In this document: positions 53,649 to 62,566 of the stretch, in pieces
Numbering within the stretch: position 1 is the first letter of the stretch
Layout of the letters: every line of letters begins with the position of its first letter
Assembly: GCF_039534125.1 (NCBI RefSeq)
Contig: NZ_BAAAUV010000005.1
Coordinates: forward strand, 62,001 to 126,000
Reading direction: 5' to 3'
DNA: 64,000 nt
Source of the DNA: Actinocorallia longicatena
Lineage (GTDB): Bacteria > Actinomycetota > Actinomycetes > Streptosporangiales > Streptosporangiaceae
The notes under the pieces: model-generated
The model's database searches: none
Seen by the model: the letters and a program-made list of their open reading frames with translations, nothing else
What the model was told of the DNA's origin: nothing
Program-made: the position numbers and the translations under genes

Positions 53649-54398
53649 TCAGCTGTCCCGGAAGAGGAGGACGTAGGTGTGGTCCGCGCCGGCCGGGTTG
53701 GCCTGGACGAGGACCTCGATTCGGTCGGGGAGCGCCTGCTCGTCGAGCTCCAGGACGCAGCGCCACGCGCGAGCGGCGCGGTGGAGGCTGGAGAACCTCT
53801 TGTCGCGGAGCTTCCTGATCCCTGTGCCGTCCCAGCGCAACACGATCGGGATCGCGGCCACCGGGGACACCGATGCGACCTCGACGTCGAACTTCGCGCA
53901 GATACAGCCGAGCGCGATGTCCTGGGCCTCTCGGGGCGTGATCGCGGTTCTCCTGCGAGCCCAGGTCGAGTCGCTCCACCGCTGCCGCATCCCGGAAAGG
54001 GCGGACTTGGCGATGTCGTAGGCAAGATTGCCGACCATGCCCGTGGCCATCGCCGTCCCCAGATAGAACGACACCTCGGGGATGCCGAAACCACCGGCCC
54101 AGACCACCGTGCTGATCCGGACGGTACAGCCGTCCTGGACGTCCGCTACGGCGAGGGTGGAGGCCAGGTCCAGCTCTCGCTCGTCGGCCAGGTGGTCGAG
54201 AGGTGTCTCCCCGGTGATCAGCACCACCCGAAGCTTCGCCAGGACCCGGATCCCGGATATGCGGTACAGCGTGTCCCGCGCGAAGTCCTTCACCAGGAGA
54301 TCGGCCGGCACGTCCTCGACGGCGAAGGGCTGACCGTCGAGCCCCATGACGCGAAAGCTGAGAACGGAAGCTTGGCGGCGCTGACCGGCGGGTTCCAT
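53649..54398 (-). CDS. Orphan protein with ubiquitin-like N-terminal domain
   Basis: 249 residues from ATG at 54398. Residues about 10-95 have a ubiquitin-like/YukD pattern: SFRVMGLDGQPFAVEDVPAD, LLVKDFARDTLYR, an ITGETPLDHLADERELDLAS segment and closing TLAVADVQDGCTVRI. A short hydrophobic stretch (GGFGIPEVSFYLGTAMATG) follows, then a basic C-terminal half (RQRWSDSTWARRRTAITPRE, AQDIALGCICAKFDVEVASV) ending with YVLLFRDS. No ESX genes are nearby. The extended frame upstream of 54398 shows no coding signal. Confidence 0.6.
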   Translation of the reverse strand: MEPAGQRRQASVLSFRVMGLDGQPFAVEDVPADLLVKDFARDTLYRISGIRVLAKLRVVLITGETPLDHLADERELDLASTLAVADVQDGCTVRISTVVWAGGFGIPEVSFYLGTAMATGMVGNLAYDIAKSALSGMRQRWSDSTWARRRTAITPREAQDIALGCICAKFDVEVASVSPVAAIPIVLRWDGTGIRKLRDKRFSSLHRAARAWRCVLELDEQALPDRIEVLVQANPAGADHTYVLLFRDS

Positions 54399-54516
54399 GA
54401 CATTCCAGATACCACGCGCGAAAGCTCTCGTGTCGCGATTCCCTGTGGAGGGATCGCCCCGATGATCGTGCTCCGGTCGACGGTCTGGTCGGTCGCGAGG
54501 GAGGGCGCTGTGCCGG

Positions 54517-55359
54517 TCAGGAGCGGACGGCTTCGACCTTGCGCCAGCGGGCCTCGCAGAAGTTGTACGCGCCGTAGAGCACCAGGCCGGTGGCGACGGC
54601 GACCAGGAGCCAGGGGCCTGCCGGTGTGTCGGCCAGTTCGCGCAGGGTGCCGTCCAGGCCCTTGGCCTTGCCGGCGTCGAAGGCGAGCGCGGCGTGCGCG
54701 ATGAAGACGCCGACGCCGGCGAAGACCAGGCCACGGGCGCTGGTGCCGATCACGCCGAGCACCTTGACGGCGGTACGGACCTTGGGATTCATCTGCGACG
54801 TGCGCAGCTCCTCGAGGAACTCATGCCGCACGGCGCTGACGACGCCCACGATGCCGTGGGCGAGGAAGCCCAGGCCGACGGCCAGCACCAGCCAGCGTCC
54901 GCCGGGCTCGGCCATCGCCTCGCTGGTGAAGCTCTTGGACTGCTCGTCGCTGCCCTTGCCGCCGTGTCCCGTCGCGTACCGCAGCACGCTGACGAAGAGC
55001 GCTGTGTAGATCGCGGCTCGGGCGAGCGCGGTCAGCCGTTTGGCCGGTTTGTGCCCGTCCGGCACGGGCTCGCCGTACAGGGCCTCCGAGCATCGCCACA
55101 GAACCATCCCCGCGAATCCCACCACGAGCAGCCACAGCATGACGGTGCCGCCGGGGTTGTCGACGACGGTCTGCAGCGCGCCCTTCTTGTCCGCTTCCGC
55201 TCTGCCGCGGCCCAGCCCGATCTGGAGCGCGAGCCATCCGATCAGCAGGTAGATGACCCCATGGGTCACCAGTCCGGCGCGGGAGAGCAGGTGGAACAGA
55301 TCATGTCCCGCCGCCTGCCGCCCTGCCCGTTGCGCCTTCCTCGTGACACTCGGCGTCAT
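54517..55359 (-). CDS. DUF1206 membrane protein
   Basis: 280 residues, six membrane segments in three hairpins, each with the repeated GLVTHGVIYLLIGWLALQIG-like pattern (also ALARAAIYTALFVSVL and GTSARGLVFAGVGVFIAHAA). This is DUF1206, an actinobacterial membrane family of unknown function. ATG at 55359 has GAGGAGGG upstream. Confidence 0.85.
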   Translation of the reverse strand: MTPSVTRKAQRAGRQAAGHDLFHLLSRAGLVTHGVIYLLIGWLALQIGLGRGRAEADKKGALQTVVDNPGGTVMLWLLVVGFAGMVLWRCSEALYGEPVPDGHKPAKRLTALARAAIYTALFVSVLRYATGHGGKGSDEQSKSFTSEAMAEPGGRWLVLAVGLGFLAHGIVGVVSAVRHEFLEELRTSQMNPKVRTAVKVLGVIGTSARGLVFAGVGVFIAHAALAFDAGKAKGLDGTLRELADTPAGPWLLVAVATGLVLYGAYNFCEARWRKVEAVRS

Positions 55360-55544
55360 CGTTCGCCCTCCTCTGAAGTCGGCACGACCGTGCCCCGCAC
55401 GATGAGGACCAAACGACGGCGAACCCCCTCACGGCGGATGCCCCGCTCGGCGATGGAGGCTCCGGAACCAGAGCCCGTCGCGTCGGCCCACGTTCTCGAT
55501 CTCTGAGATGGGCTCGTCGGCCACCTCCTCCCGGCCTGGGTGGT

Positions 55545-56026
55545 TCAGGGGCCCAGGCCGTGGAAGATGATCGCGAGGGTGCGGTGCTGGAGGTCGGGGT
55601 TCCAGGTCGAGTGGAGGGCGGCCTGGCAGGTGCCGGCCAGCAGGGCGATGATCTCGTCGGGGCGGATGTCCCGGCGGACGGTGCCGGAGTGCTGGGCGCG
55701 TGCCAGGAGTTCTTCGATCTCGTGTCGGAGGGGCTGGACCGCGTCGGTGATCTGAAGCTCGATCCCGGTCGCGGGATCGGCGTCGGGGGCCGTGAGCGTT
55801 TCGGCCCTGGCGGTGAGGCGGTGCAGGAGGTCCTTCATGAGGGCCTGCAGGAGTGCCTGTTCCGTGGGGAAGTGCCGGAACACCGTCCCGATCGCCACTC
55901 CCGCTTTGGCGGCGGCCTCCTCCGTCGACGCCGTGGAACCCTTCTCGGCGAAGACCTCGCGGGCCGCGGCGAGGATGCGGGCGCGGTTGCGGCGGGCATC
56001 CGCGCGACGACCTCGGCCCGCGTGCG
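55545..56026 (-). pseudogene. TetR-family regulator without a start codon
   Basis: The minus-strand frame reads a normal TetR N-terminus (RADARRNRARILAAAREVFA, TASTEEAAAKAGVAIGTVFR) and continues to HSTWNPDLQHRTLAIIFHGLGP at 55545, yet no ATG or GTG lies upstream of it before the frame enters the divergent gene; the only GTG (55898) sits inside the HTH. The 5' end appears deleted. It could use an unusual start, so decay is likely but not proven. Confidence 0.6.
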
Positions 56027-56422
56027 GTGTTCGAGCAGATGCGACGGCAGTGGCTCGGCGGCGAAGGCGGGCCGCTGCCCGATCTGCTGGCCGAGGACGT
56101 CGTCATCGAGATGCCGTTCGCGCGGCCGGGCGGCCCGTCGCGGATCGAGGGACGTGCGGCGTTCCTGGCGTTCGCCGAACCTCGGCGGGCCGCGTTCCCC
56201 GTGCGGTTCGAAGCGGTGCGGGAGGTGGCCGTCCATGACACCGCCGATCCGGAGGTGATCGTCGTGGAGTACGAGCTCGAAGGGACCGTGACCACCACGG
56301 GTCACCGCGCCTCCGCCCGGTTCATCGGGGTCCTCCGCGCCCGCGACGGCCGGATCGTGCTCTGGCGGGAGTACCAGAACACCCAGGCGATAGCCGAGGC
56401 GCTGGAGTACCGACCGTCCTGA
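56027..56422 (+). CDS. NTF2/SnoaL-like protein, 5' end adjacent to TetR
   Basis: About 131 residues from GTG at 56027 (ATG at 56039 also possible). SnoaL-like fold: FEQMRRQWLGG, LLAEDVVIEMPFARPG, FEAVREVAVHDTADPEVIVV and EYELEGTVTTTGHRASARF. Such proteins are cyclases, isomerases or ligand carriers. The sequence before the GTG is shared with the divergent TetR gene, leaving no normal promoter space. Confidence 0.65.
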   Translation: MFEQMRRQWLGGEGGPLPDLLAEDVVIEMPFARPGGPSRIEGRAAFLAFAEPRRAAFPVRFEAVREVAVHDTADPEVIVVEYELEGTVTTTGHRASARFIGVLRARDGRIVLWREYQNTQAIAEALEYRPS

Positions 56423-56543
56423 TCGCCTCTCGTCGCTGACGCGGAATCGTTGCCGGTTCTCCCCGCTACCAGGACGAGACCGACCGGCGGAAGCCCGATG
56501 TTCCGTCCGCCGGGGTTGCCCATGCGCCCTCTCCGGGGGGCGT

Positions 56544-57008
56544 TCAGGCCGGAGGGGCCGGTGGTGTCGCGCGGCCGAGGGGGGTCATCCGCCTCGGGTC
56601 GATGGGGTCGGCGCAGTGGGGGCAGGTGAGGGCCGGGGTGATGATCTCGCCGCACGGCTGGTGGCGGAGGCGGAGGGGCGGGCCGTCCTCGCCCGACATC
56701 CAGCGGTCGCCCCAGCCCGCGATCGAGATGATCACCGGGTAGAGGTCGAGGCCCTTGGCGGTCAGCTTGTACTCGTTGCGGACGGGGCGCTCGCTGTAGG
56801 GGCGGCGTTCGAGGATGCCGTGGTCGACCAGGACGGCCAGGCGGTCGGCCAGCAGGTGGCGGGAGACGCCGAGGTCGGCCTGGAAGTCCTCGAAGCGGCG
56901 GACGCCGAGGAAGGCGTCGCGCAGCACGAGCAGGGTCCAGCGGTCGCCGATCACCGACAGGGTGCGGGCGACCGAGCAGTCGACGTCCCCGATGTCCTTC
57001 CATCGCAT
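56544..57008 (-). CDS. HxlR-family transcriptional regulator
   Basis: 154 residues from ATG at 57008. Winged HTH of the HxlR type (CSVARTLSVIGDRWTLLVLR, DAFLGVRRFEDFQADLGVSR, then LVDHGILERRPYSERPVRNE). The C-terminal tail carries CGEIITPALTCPHCAD, a potential metal- or redox-sensing Cys4 site. It faces the molybdopterin oxidoreductase gene across a duplicated operator and probably represses both. Confidence 0.85.
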   Translation of the reverse strand: MRWKDIGDVDCSVARTLSVIGDRWTLLVLRDAFLGVRRFEDFQADLGVSRHLLADRLAVLVDHGILERRPYSERPVRNEYKLTAKGLDLYPVIISIAGWGDRWMSGEDGPPLRLRHQPCGEIITPALTCPHCADPIDPRRMTPLGRATPPAPPA

Positions 57009-57024
57009 GACACGAGTGTATTGC

Positions 57025-57061
57025 GTTCCTTTTCGGAACTGACTAAGTTCCGAAAAGGAAC
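57025..57061. promoter_or_regulatory. Double HxlR-type operator
   Basis: GTTCCTTTTCGGAAC (57025-57039) and its exact complement GTTCCGAAAAGGAAC (57047-57061) are separated by TGACTAA. Each arm is itself a dyad, GTTCC-N5-GGAAC, giving two protein sites 22 bp apart. Confidence 0.75.
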
Positions 57062-57084
57062 TTACCGGCGTCGAAGGGGTGCCC

Positions 57085-59334
57085 ATGGACGAGTGGCGGC
57101 CGAGCGCGTGCATCTTGTGCGAGTGCAACTGCGGGGTGGAGATCCTGGTCGGCCCGTCCGGCTCGTTCGACAAGATCCGGGGCGACAAGCTGCACCCGGC
57201 GTCCCACGGCTACACCTGCAACAAGGCGCTGAGGCTCGACCGTTACCAGAACGGGCGGACCGAGCGGCTCACCCGGCCCCTGCGCAAGGCGCCCGACGGG
57301 ACGTTCGAGGAGGTCTCCTGGCAGACGGCGATCGCCGAGATCGCCGGGCGGCTCAAGGAGCTTCCCGGAGAGTCGATCTTCTATTACGGGGGCGGCGGGC
57401 AGGGCAACCACCTCGGCGGCGCCTATGCCACGGCGACGATGAAGGCCTACGGGGCGAAGTACCGCTCCAGTGCCCTGGCGCAGGAGAAGACCGGCGAGTT
57501 CTGGGTGAGCGCCCGGATGCTCGGCGCCCCGACCCGCTCGGACTTCGAGCACTGCGAGGTCGCGGTGTTCGTCGGCAAGAACCCCTACCAGTCGCACGGT
57601 TTCCCGCGGGCCCGGGCGGTCCTCAAGGAGATCGGCAAGGACCCGGCGAGGTCGATGATCGTCATCGATCCGGTGCGGACCGAGACCGCCGAGCTCGCCG
57701 ACTTCCACCTGCGGATCCGGCCGGGGACCGATGTCTATCTGCTGACCGCGATGGCCGCCGTGCTCGTCCAGGAGAAGCTGATCGACGAGGACTGGCTGGC
57801 CGAGCACGCCGACGGGCTGGAGAAGGTCCGGGCGACGCTCGCCGCCGTCGCGGTGGGCCGGTACTGCGCGATCGCGGGCGTCGAGGAGGATCTCGTCCGG
57901 GCGGCGTCCCGCAGGATCGCCTCGGCCTCCTCGGTGGCGGTCACCGAGGATCTCGGGGTGCAGATGAACCGCGACTCCACGGTCGTCTCCTACGTCCAGC
58001 GGCTGCTGTGGCTGCTGACCGGCAACCTCGCCGTGCCGGGCACGCAGTACGTCTTCTCCAACCTCGCGCCGATCGCCCGCGACCGCGGGCACAAGGTCGG
58101 CGAGGGGCCGGTCAGCCCGGTCGCGGGTGCGAAGATCATCAGTGGTCTGGTGCCCTGCAACGTGATCGCCGAGGAGATCCTCACCGACCATCCGGCGCGC
58201 TACCGGGCGATGCTGGTGGAGAGCTCGAACCCGGCGCACTCGCTGGCCGACTCCGCGGCCATGCGCTCCGCGCTCCAGGCCCTGGACCTGCTGGTCGTCA
58301 TCGACGTCGCGATGACGGAGACCGCGCGGCTCGCCGACTACGTCCTGCCGGCGCCCACCCAGTTCGAGAAGTGGGAGGCGACGTTCTTCACCTTCGACTT
58401 CCCGCGCAACATCTTCCATCTGCGCAAGCCCGTCGTGCGGGCTCCCGAGGGCCCGCTGCCCGAACCGGAGATCCACGCGCGGCTGGTGGAGGCCTCGGGT
58501 GCGCTGCCTCCCGGCGTCGTCGCGCCGCTGCGGGAGGCCGCCGTCCGGGGCCGCGCGGAGTTCGCCGAGGCGTTCCTGAACCTGCTCGGCGCGGAACCGC
58601 GGCTGGCGCGGCTCGCCCCGGTGCTGCTCTACCGGACGCTCGGACCGACCCTTCCGGACGGCGCCGCGGCCGCGGCGGTCCTGTGGGGCGCGGCCCACAC
58701 CTTCGTCCAGGAGAACCCCGCAGGAGTGAAACGCGCCGGATACGGCGAGGGCCTGGAGGCCGGCGAACGGCTCTTCGACGCGATCGTGTCCAGTCCGCAC
58801 GGCGTGGTCACCACCGACGACGAGCACGAGGAGACCTGGCGGCGGCTGAAGGGACGCCGGATCCAGCTCGACCTTCCCGAGTTCCTCGCCGAGGTGGCCG
58901 GCCTCGGCGACCGTCCCGAGCGCGCCGGCGACGCCGAATGGCCGTTCGTCCTGTCGGCCGGCGAACGCCGCGCCTTCACCGCCAACACGATCATCCGCGA
59001 CCCGGACTGGCGCAGGCGCGACGCCGAGGGCGCGCTGCGCATCGCGCCGTCCGACGCCGCCCGCCTGGGCCTGGCCACGGGCGACCGCGCCGTGCTGAGC
59101 ACGAGGCGCGGCAGCGTCGAGGTCGTCGTCGAGCCGACCGACCGCATGCGCCCCGGCCACATCTCCCTGCCCAACGGCTTCGGTCTCGACCATCCCGACC
59201 CCGAATCCGGACGCGTCGTCACCGGCATCGCCCCCAACGAACTCACCTCGAGCGAGGCCCGCGACCCCTACGCCGGAACCCCCTGGCACAAGCACGTCCC
59301 CGCCCGTCTCACCCCGCTGACGGCCGGCACCTGA
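57085..59334 (+). CDS. Molybdopterin-dependent oxidoreductase with [4Fe-4S] site
   Basis: 749 residues from ATG at 57085 (GTG at 57079 alternative). The N-terminus has CxxCxxxC plus a fourth Cys (CILCECNCG, then YTCNKA) for one iron-sulphur cluster, as in FdhF/NarB/BisC-type catalytic subunits. Later landmarks are GVQMNRDSTVVSYVQRLLWL, LVESSNPAHSLAD, TETARLADYVLPAPTQFEKW and the C-terminal molydopterin-binding part RPGHISLPNGFG. It has no twin-arginine signal and no electron-transfer partner nearby, so it may act in the cytoplasm with a free ferredoxin. It faces an HxlR regulator. Confidence 0.85.
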   Translation: MDEWRPSACILCECNCGVEILVGPSGSFDKIRGDKLHPASHGYTCNKALRLDRYQNGRTERLTRPLRKAPDGTFEEVSWQTAIAEIAGRLKELPGESIFYYGGGGQGNHLGGAYATATMKAYGAKYRSSALAQEKTGEFWVSARMLGAPTRSDFEHCEVAVFVGKNPYQSHGFPRARAVLKEIGKDPARSMIVIDPVRTETAELADFHLRIRPGTDVYLLTAMAAVLVQEKLIDEDWLAEHADGLEKVRATLAAVAVGRYCAIAGVEEDLVRAASRRIASASSVAVTEDLGVQMNRDSTVVSYVQRLLWLLTGNLAVPGTQYVFSNLAPIARDRGHKVGEGPVSPVAGAKIISGLVPCNVIAEEILTDHPARYRAMLVESSNPAHSLADSAAMRSALQALDLLVVIDVAMTETARLADYVLPAPTQFEKWEATFFTFDFPRNIFHLRKPVVRAPEGPLPEPEIHARLVEASGALPPGVVAPLREAAVRGRAEFAEAFLNLLGAEPRLARLAPVLLYRTLGPTLPDGAAAAAVLWGAAHTFVQENPAGVKRAGYGEGLEAGERLFDAIVSSPHGVVTTDDEHEETWRRLKGRRIQLDLPEFLAEVAGLGDRPERAGDAEWPFVLSAGERRAFTANTIIRDPDWRRRDAEGALRIAPSDAARLGLATGDRAVLSTRRGSVEVVVEPTDRMRPGHISLPNGFGLDHPDPESGRVVTGIAPNELTSSEARDPYAGTPWHKHVPARLTPLTAGT

Positions 59335-59386
59335 GCGTCGGCGCGCCGCCTGGCCAGGAGATCCCGACGACCGAAAGGCTGCGAGG

Positions 59387-59806
59387 GTGGGTTCAGAGGA
59401 TCGCCCGGGCACAGGTGCCCCCACCATCCGCGAGGCGATGATCCGCGCGGCCAGGCTCCACCCGCTCGACACGACCGTGGCCGAGGCATCGGCGGCCCTG
59501 GCGAACCCCCACGTCCACCTCCTCCTGCTGGTCGAGGACCGGATCCTGCACGGAACCCTCACCACCGGCGACCTCACCGGCGCCCCCGGCCCCCTTCCCG
59601 CCCTGCGCTACGCCCGCCTCGCGGGCCGCACCATCGCAGCGGACGCCGATCTCGCCCTGGTGCACGCCGAAATGATCTCCTCGGGCCGGCGCAGGCTGGC
59701 CGTCGTCGACTCCCAGGGCGCCCTCCTGGGCCTCCTCTGCCTCAAAGCGAGCCGGACGGGCTTCTGCACCGACCAGGGCATAGCGGCCCGCGCCCGTCCG
59801 GGATGA
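59387..59806 (+). CDS. CBS-domain protein
   Basis: 139 residues from GTG at 59387. Two weak CBS repeats (about 20-70 and 80-125) with LHPLDTTVAEASAALA, LLLVEDRILHGTLTTGDL, and SSGRRRLAVVDSQGALLGLL. CBS pairs bind adenosyl nucleotides and regulate partner proteins. It follows the oxidoreductase by 52 bp in the same direction. Confidence 0.75.
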   Translation: MGSEDRPGTGAPTIREAMIRAARLHPLDTTVAEASAALANPHVHLLLLVEDRILHGTLTTGDLTGAPGPLPALRYARLAGRTIAADADLALVHAEMISSGRRRLAVVDSQGALLGLLCLKASRTGFCTDQGIAARARPG

Positions 59807-59925
59807 ACGGAGGCGGATCGGTTCGAGGCGGCGCCGCGGTGGCGGGCGCTGCCGCTGCGGAAGCCGCAGCCCGGCGCGGAAGTCGCTGATGGCGATGAGG
59901 GCGGCCGTCGGGGAGCGCGGTCGCG

Positions 59926-60540
59926 TCAGGCGGTCTCGGCCCGGAGACGCGGTGTGCGCGAGTCCTCGAGCTGCCGCTCGATGAGGGCGGTCGTGGTGGC
60001 GCGGGTCTCGTCGGGGGCGGGGGACCGGGCGATGAGGAGTGCCGCTTCGGTCAGGGCGGCGATGAGCAGGTGGGCGCGTTCCTCGATCGCCGCTGAGGGG
60101 AGGGCGCCGGCCGACGCGGCGGCGGCCAGGCCCCGGCGCAGCAACCCGAAGCCGCCGTCCTCCGCGTCGATGTCCCTCCACCGGGCCCACCCCAGGGCGG
60201 CGGGCGCGTCGATCAGCGCGATCTGCCGGTAGGTCCGCTCCGTGCATACCTCCAGGTAGAGGCGGCAGCCGGCCTTCAGCACCTCGACGGGGTCGGCGCC
60301 GGGGACGGCGACGCCGAGCAGCCGCCCGGACACCTCGTGGCACAGGTCCGTGTAGACGGCCGCGAGCACCTCGATCTTGTCGCGGTAGTGGTGGTAGAGC
60401 GCGCCCTTGGAGACCCCGGCCCTGTCCGCGATCTGGTCGATGCTGGTCCGCTCGTACCCGTGCTCGGCGAACAGGTCGGACGCCGCGGCCATGATGGCTC
60501 GCTGTGTGCTGACCGATCGCTCCGCTTGCTGCCTGCGCAT
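59926..60540 (-). CDS. TetR-family transcriptional regulator
   Basis: 204 residues from ATG at 60540. N-terminal HTH: STQRAIMAAASDLFAEHGYE, RTSIDQIADRAGVSKGALYH, HYRDKIEVL. The C-terminal ligand domain is Ala-rich. It is divergent from the NAD(P)-binding gene; a near-perfect 11-bp dyad at 60576 is its likely operator. Confidence 0.88.
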   Translation of the reverse strand: MRRQQAERSVSTQRAIMAAASDLFAEHGYERTSIDQIADRAGVSKGALYHHYRDKIEVLAAVYTDLCHEVSGRLLGVAVPGADPVEVLKAGCRLYLEVCTERTYRQIALIDAPAALGWARWRDIDAEDGGFGLLRRGLAAAASAGALPSAAIEERAHLLIAALTEAALLIARSPAPDETRATTTALIERQLEDSRTPRLRAETA

Positions 60541-60575
60541 CCACGGATCGTATCCGAGCCCGGCCCCGCGGACTA

Positions 60576-60598
60576 TACAAACCGACCGTCGGTATGTA
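60576..60598. promoter_or_regulatory. TetR operator
   Basis: An 11-bp arm TACAAACCGAC and its partner GTCGGTATGTA flank one base, with a single mismatch. It lies 36 bp upstream of the TetR start and 57 bp before the divergent start. Confidence 0.7.
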
Positions 60599-60654
60599 AG
60601 TTCGCCATGTCGAGCACGGCCCGGCATCGTCGCGTGAGAAAGGCACCGAACGAT

Positions 60655-61527
60655 ATGAAGATCGCGATCATCGGTGGGACCGGCACCATCGGAGCCCACC
60701 TCCTGCCCCTCCTGGCGAAGACCGACGCTCAGGTGACGGCCCTCGCCAGAACCTCCGCGGCCGCCGAGGCCGTACGCCGTTCGGGCGCGACGCCGATCCT
60801 CGGTGATCTCTCCGACGGAGAAGCGGTCAAGTCCCTGGTGGGGGAGGCCGACTCCCTGCTGCTCCTGACCGCCAACACCCCCGGCCAGCTCGATCAGGAG
60901 AGCCGGGTCATCGAGGCGAACGCCTCATCCCGGCGTGCGCTGGTGGTCAAGGTGTCGGCCCCCGGCGTGAGCGGTGACTCGCCCCTCGCCTTCGGCCGAA
61001 CCCATCACGCGGCGGAGGAGCTGCTGCGGGCCTCGGGCGTCGACCACGTCGTCATCAGGCCGGGCTGGCTCATGCAGAACGTCGGCCTCGTGCTCGACGG
61101 CATCGTCCGCGGCGGCGAACTCGCCCTGCCGATCGGGACGGGCGCGATCGCCGCCGTCGACGCGCGTGACGTCGCGGCGGCCTGCCGCGTCGCGCTCACC
61201 GAACCCGCCCGGCTCCCCTCCGGAGACCTGCTGGTGATAGGCCGGGAGGACGTCGACGGCGCGGCGATGGCCGAGGCGCTGAGCACCGCGGCACGACGCG
61301 CCATCACCTTCCGGGACGCCACCAGGGAGGAGTTCGAGGCCTCCCTTCGCGCGAACGGCACGCACGCCGAACTCGTCGACGACCTCGCCTTCCTCTACGA
61401 CGTCGTCATCAGAAACGGCTTCGTGGCGGGCCCGGACTCCTCCGTCGAAGAGCTCACCGGAGCCCGGGCCACCACCTTCGGCTCCTTCGCGACGGACCAC
61501 TCCGCCTGGTTCACCCCGCGTGGCTGA
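60655..61527 (+). CDS. NmrA-like NAD(P)-binding protein
   Basis: 290 residues from ATG at 60655; AAAGG lies upstream, an ATG at 60607 is alternative. Rossmann motif IAIIGGTGTIGAHLLPLLAK, then VKVSAPGVSGDSPLAFGRTH, HVVIRPGWLMQNV and AAVDARDVAAACRVAL. This is the atypical SDR group (NmrA, quinone-reductase-like), either a sensor or reductase. The next gene overlaps it by 8 bp. Confidence 0.85.
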   Translation: MKIAIIGGTGTIGAHLLPLLAKTDAQVTALARTSAAAEAVRRSGATPILGDLSDGEAVKSLVGEADSLLLLTANTPGQLDQESRVIEANASSRRALVVKVSAPGVSGDSPLAFGRTHHAAEELLRASGVDHVVIRPGWLMQNVGLVLDGIVRGGELALPIGTGAIAAVDARDVAAACRVALTEPARLPSGDLLVIGREDVDGAAMAEALSTAARRAITFRDATREEFEASLRANGTHAELVDDLAFLYDVVIRNGFVAGPDSSVEELTGARATTFGSFATDHSAWFTPRG

Positions 61528-62566
61528 CCTGCCCGAACCGACGATCGGAATCCTGGTGTCCCCACCCCCGCGTATCGGACTCTGGTACGACCTCCGCAAC
61601 CCCGGGCCGTCCCGGCGGACCTTCACCGGCCTCTACCGGGCCACCCTCGACCAGATCGCCTGGGCCGAATCCCTCGGAATCGGCTCGGCCTGGTTCTCCG
61701 AGCACCACTTCGCGGACGACGGCTACACCCCGTCTCCTCTGGTGTTCGCGGCCGCGGCCGCGGAACGGACCACCACCATGCGGCTCGGGACGAACCTGGT
61801 GCAGGCGCCGCTGCACGACCCGATCCGCCTCGCCGAGGACGCCGCGACGGTCTCGCTGCTGTCGGAGGGCCGCTTCGATCTCGGCGTCGGCCTCGGGTAC
61901 CGGCAGCTCGAATTCGAGACGTTCGGCAGGACCCTCCGGCACCGCCCGAGCCTGCTCACCGAAGGCATCGACATCCTCCGTCAGGCGTGGTCCGGCGAGG
62001 AGGTCCACCTCGACGGCGAACGCCACCAGGTACGCGGAGTCAAAGTCCGCCCGATCCCCGAACAGCGACCCCGGATCATGGTCGGGGGCATCGCGGATCC
62101 GGCGATCAGGCGTGCCGCCGCCATCGGAGACGGGTTCCTCAGCGCGGTGGACGCCACGATCCCGGTCTACCTCGACGAAGCCCGCTCCCTCGGGAAGGAG
62201 CCGGCGGTCTGCGCCGCCCAGTGGGCGATCGTCGCCGACGATCCCGAGCGCGAGTGGGCCCGCGTCGGAGACCTCGCCCTCTACCAGATCAACACCTACA
62301 TCTCCTGGGGCGCGTTCGGCCCCCCGGACCGCGTACCCACCTACGCGGACCGCGACGAACTCCTGGCCGGCGGGCTATTCGCGATCTGGGACCCGGCCAC
62401 CGCGGCCGGGCACATCACCCGCCTCCTGCGCGAGCACCCCCAGGTCGAAGACGTCCACTTCTGGGCCCAGCTCCCGGGCGAGGACGTCGCCGGCGGATCC
62501 GCCCGCATCGAAGTCCTCGCCCATCAGGTCCTGCCCGCGGTCACCGCCGCCCTGAAGCAGCCCTGA
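61520..62566 (+). CDS. LLM-class flavin-dependent oxidoreductase
   Basis: 348 residues from GTG at 61520. Luciferase-like barrel: AWAESLGIGSAWFSEHHFAD, MRLGTNLVQAPLHDPIRLAE, ATVSLLSEGRFDLGVGLGYR and RIMVGGIADPAIRRAAAIGD. The EHHF motif is typical of FMN-dependent luciferase-type monooxygenases. Coupled to the NmrA-like gene; both are probably TetR-controlled. Confidence 0.85.
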   Translation: MADLPEPTIGILVSPPPRIGLWYDLRNPGPSRRTFTGLYRATLDQIAWAESLGIGSAWFSEHHFADDGYTPSPLVFAAAAAERTTTMRLGTNLVQAPLHDPIRLAEDAATVSLLSEGRFDLGVGLGYRQLEFETFGRTLRHRPSLLTEGIDILRQAWSGEEVHLDGERHQVRGVKVRPIPEQRPRIMVGGIADPAIRRAAAIGDGFLSAVDATIPVYLDEARSLGKEPAVCAAQWAIVADDPEREWARVGDLALYQINTYISWGAFGPPDRVPTYADRDELLAGGLFAIWDPATAAGHITRLLREHPQVEDVHFWAQLPGEDVAGGSARIEVLAHQVLPAVTAALKQP

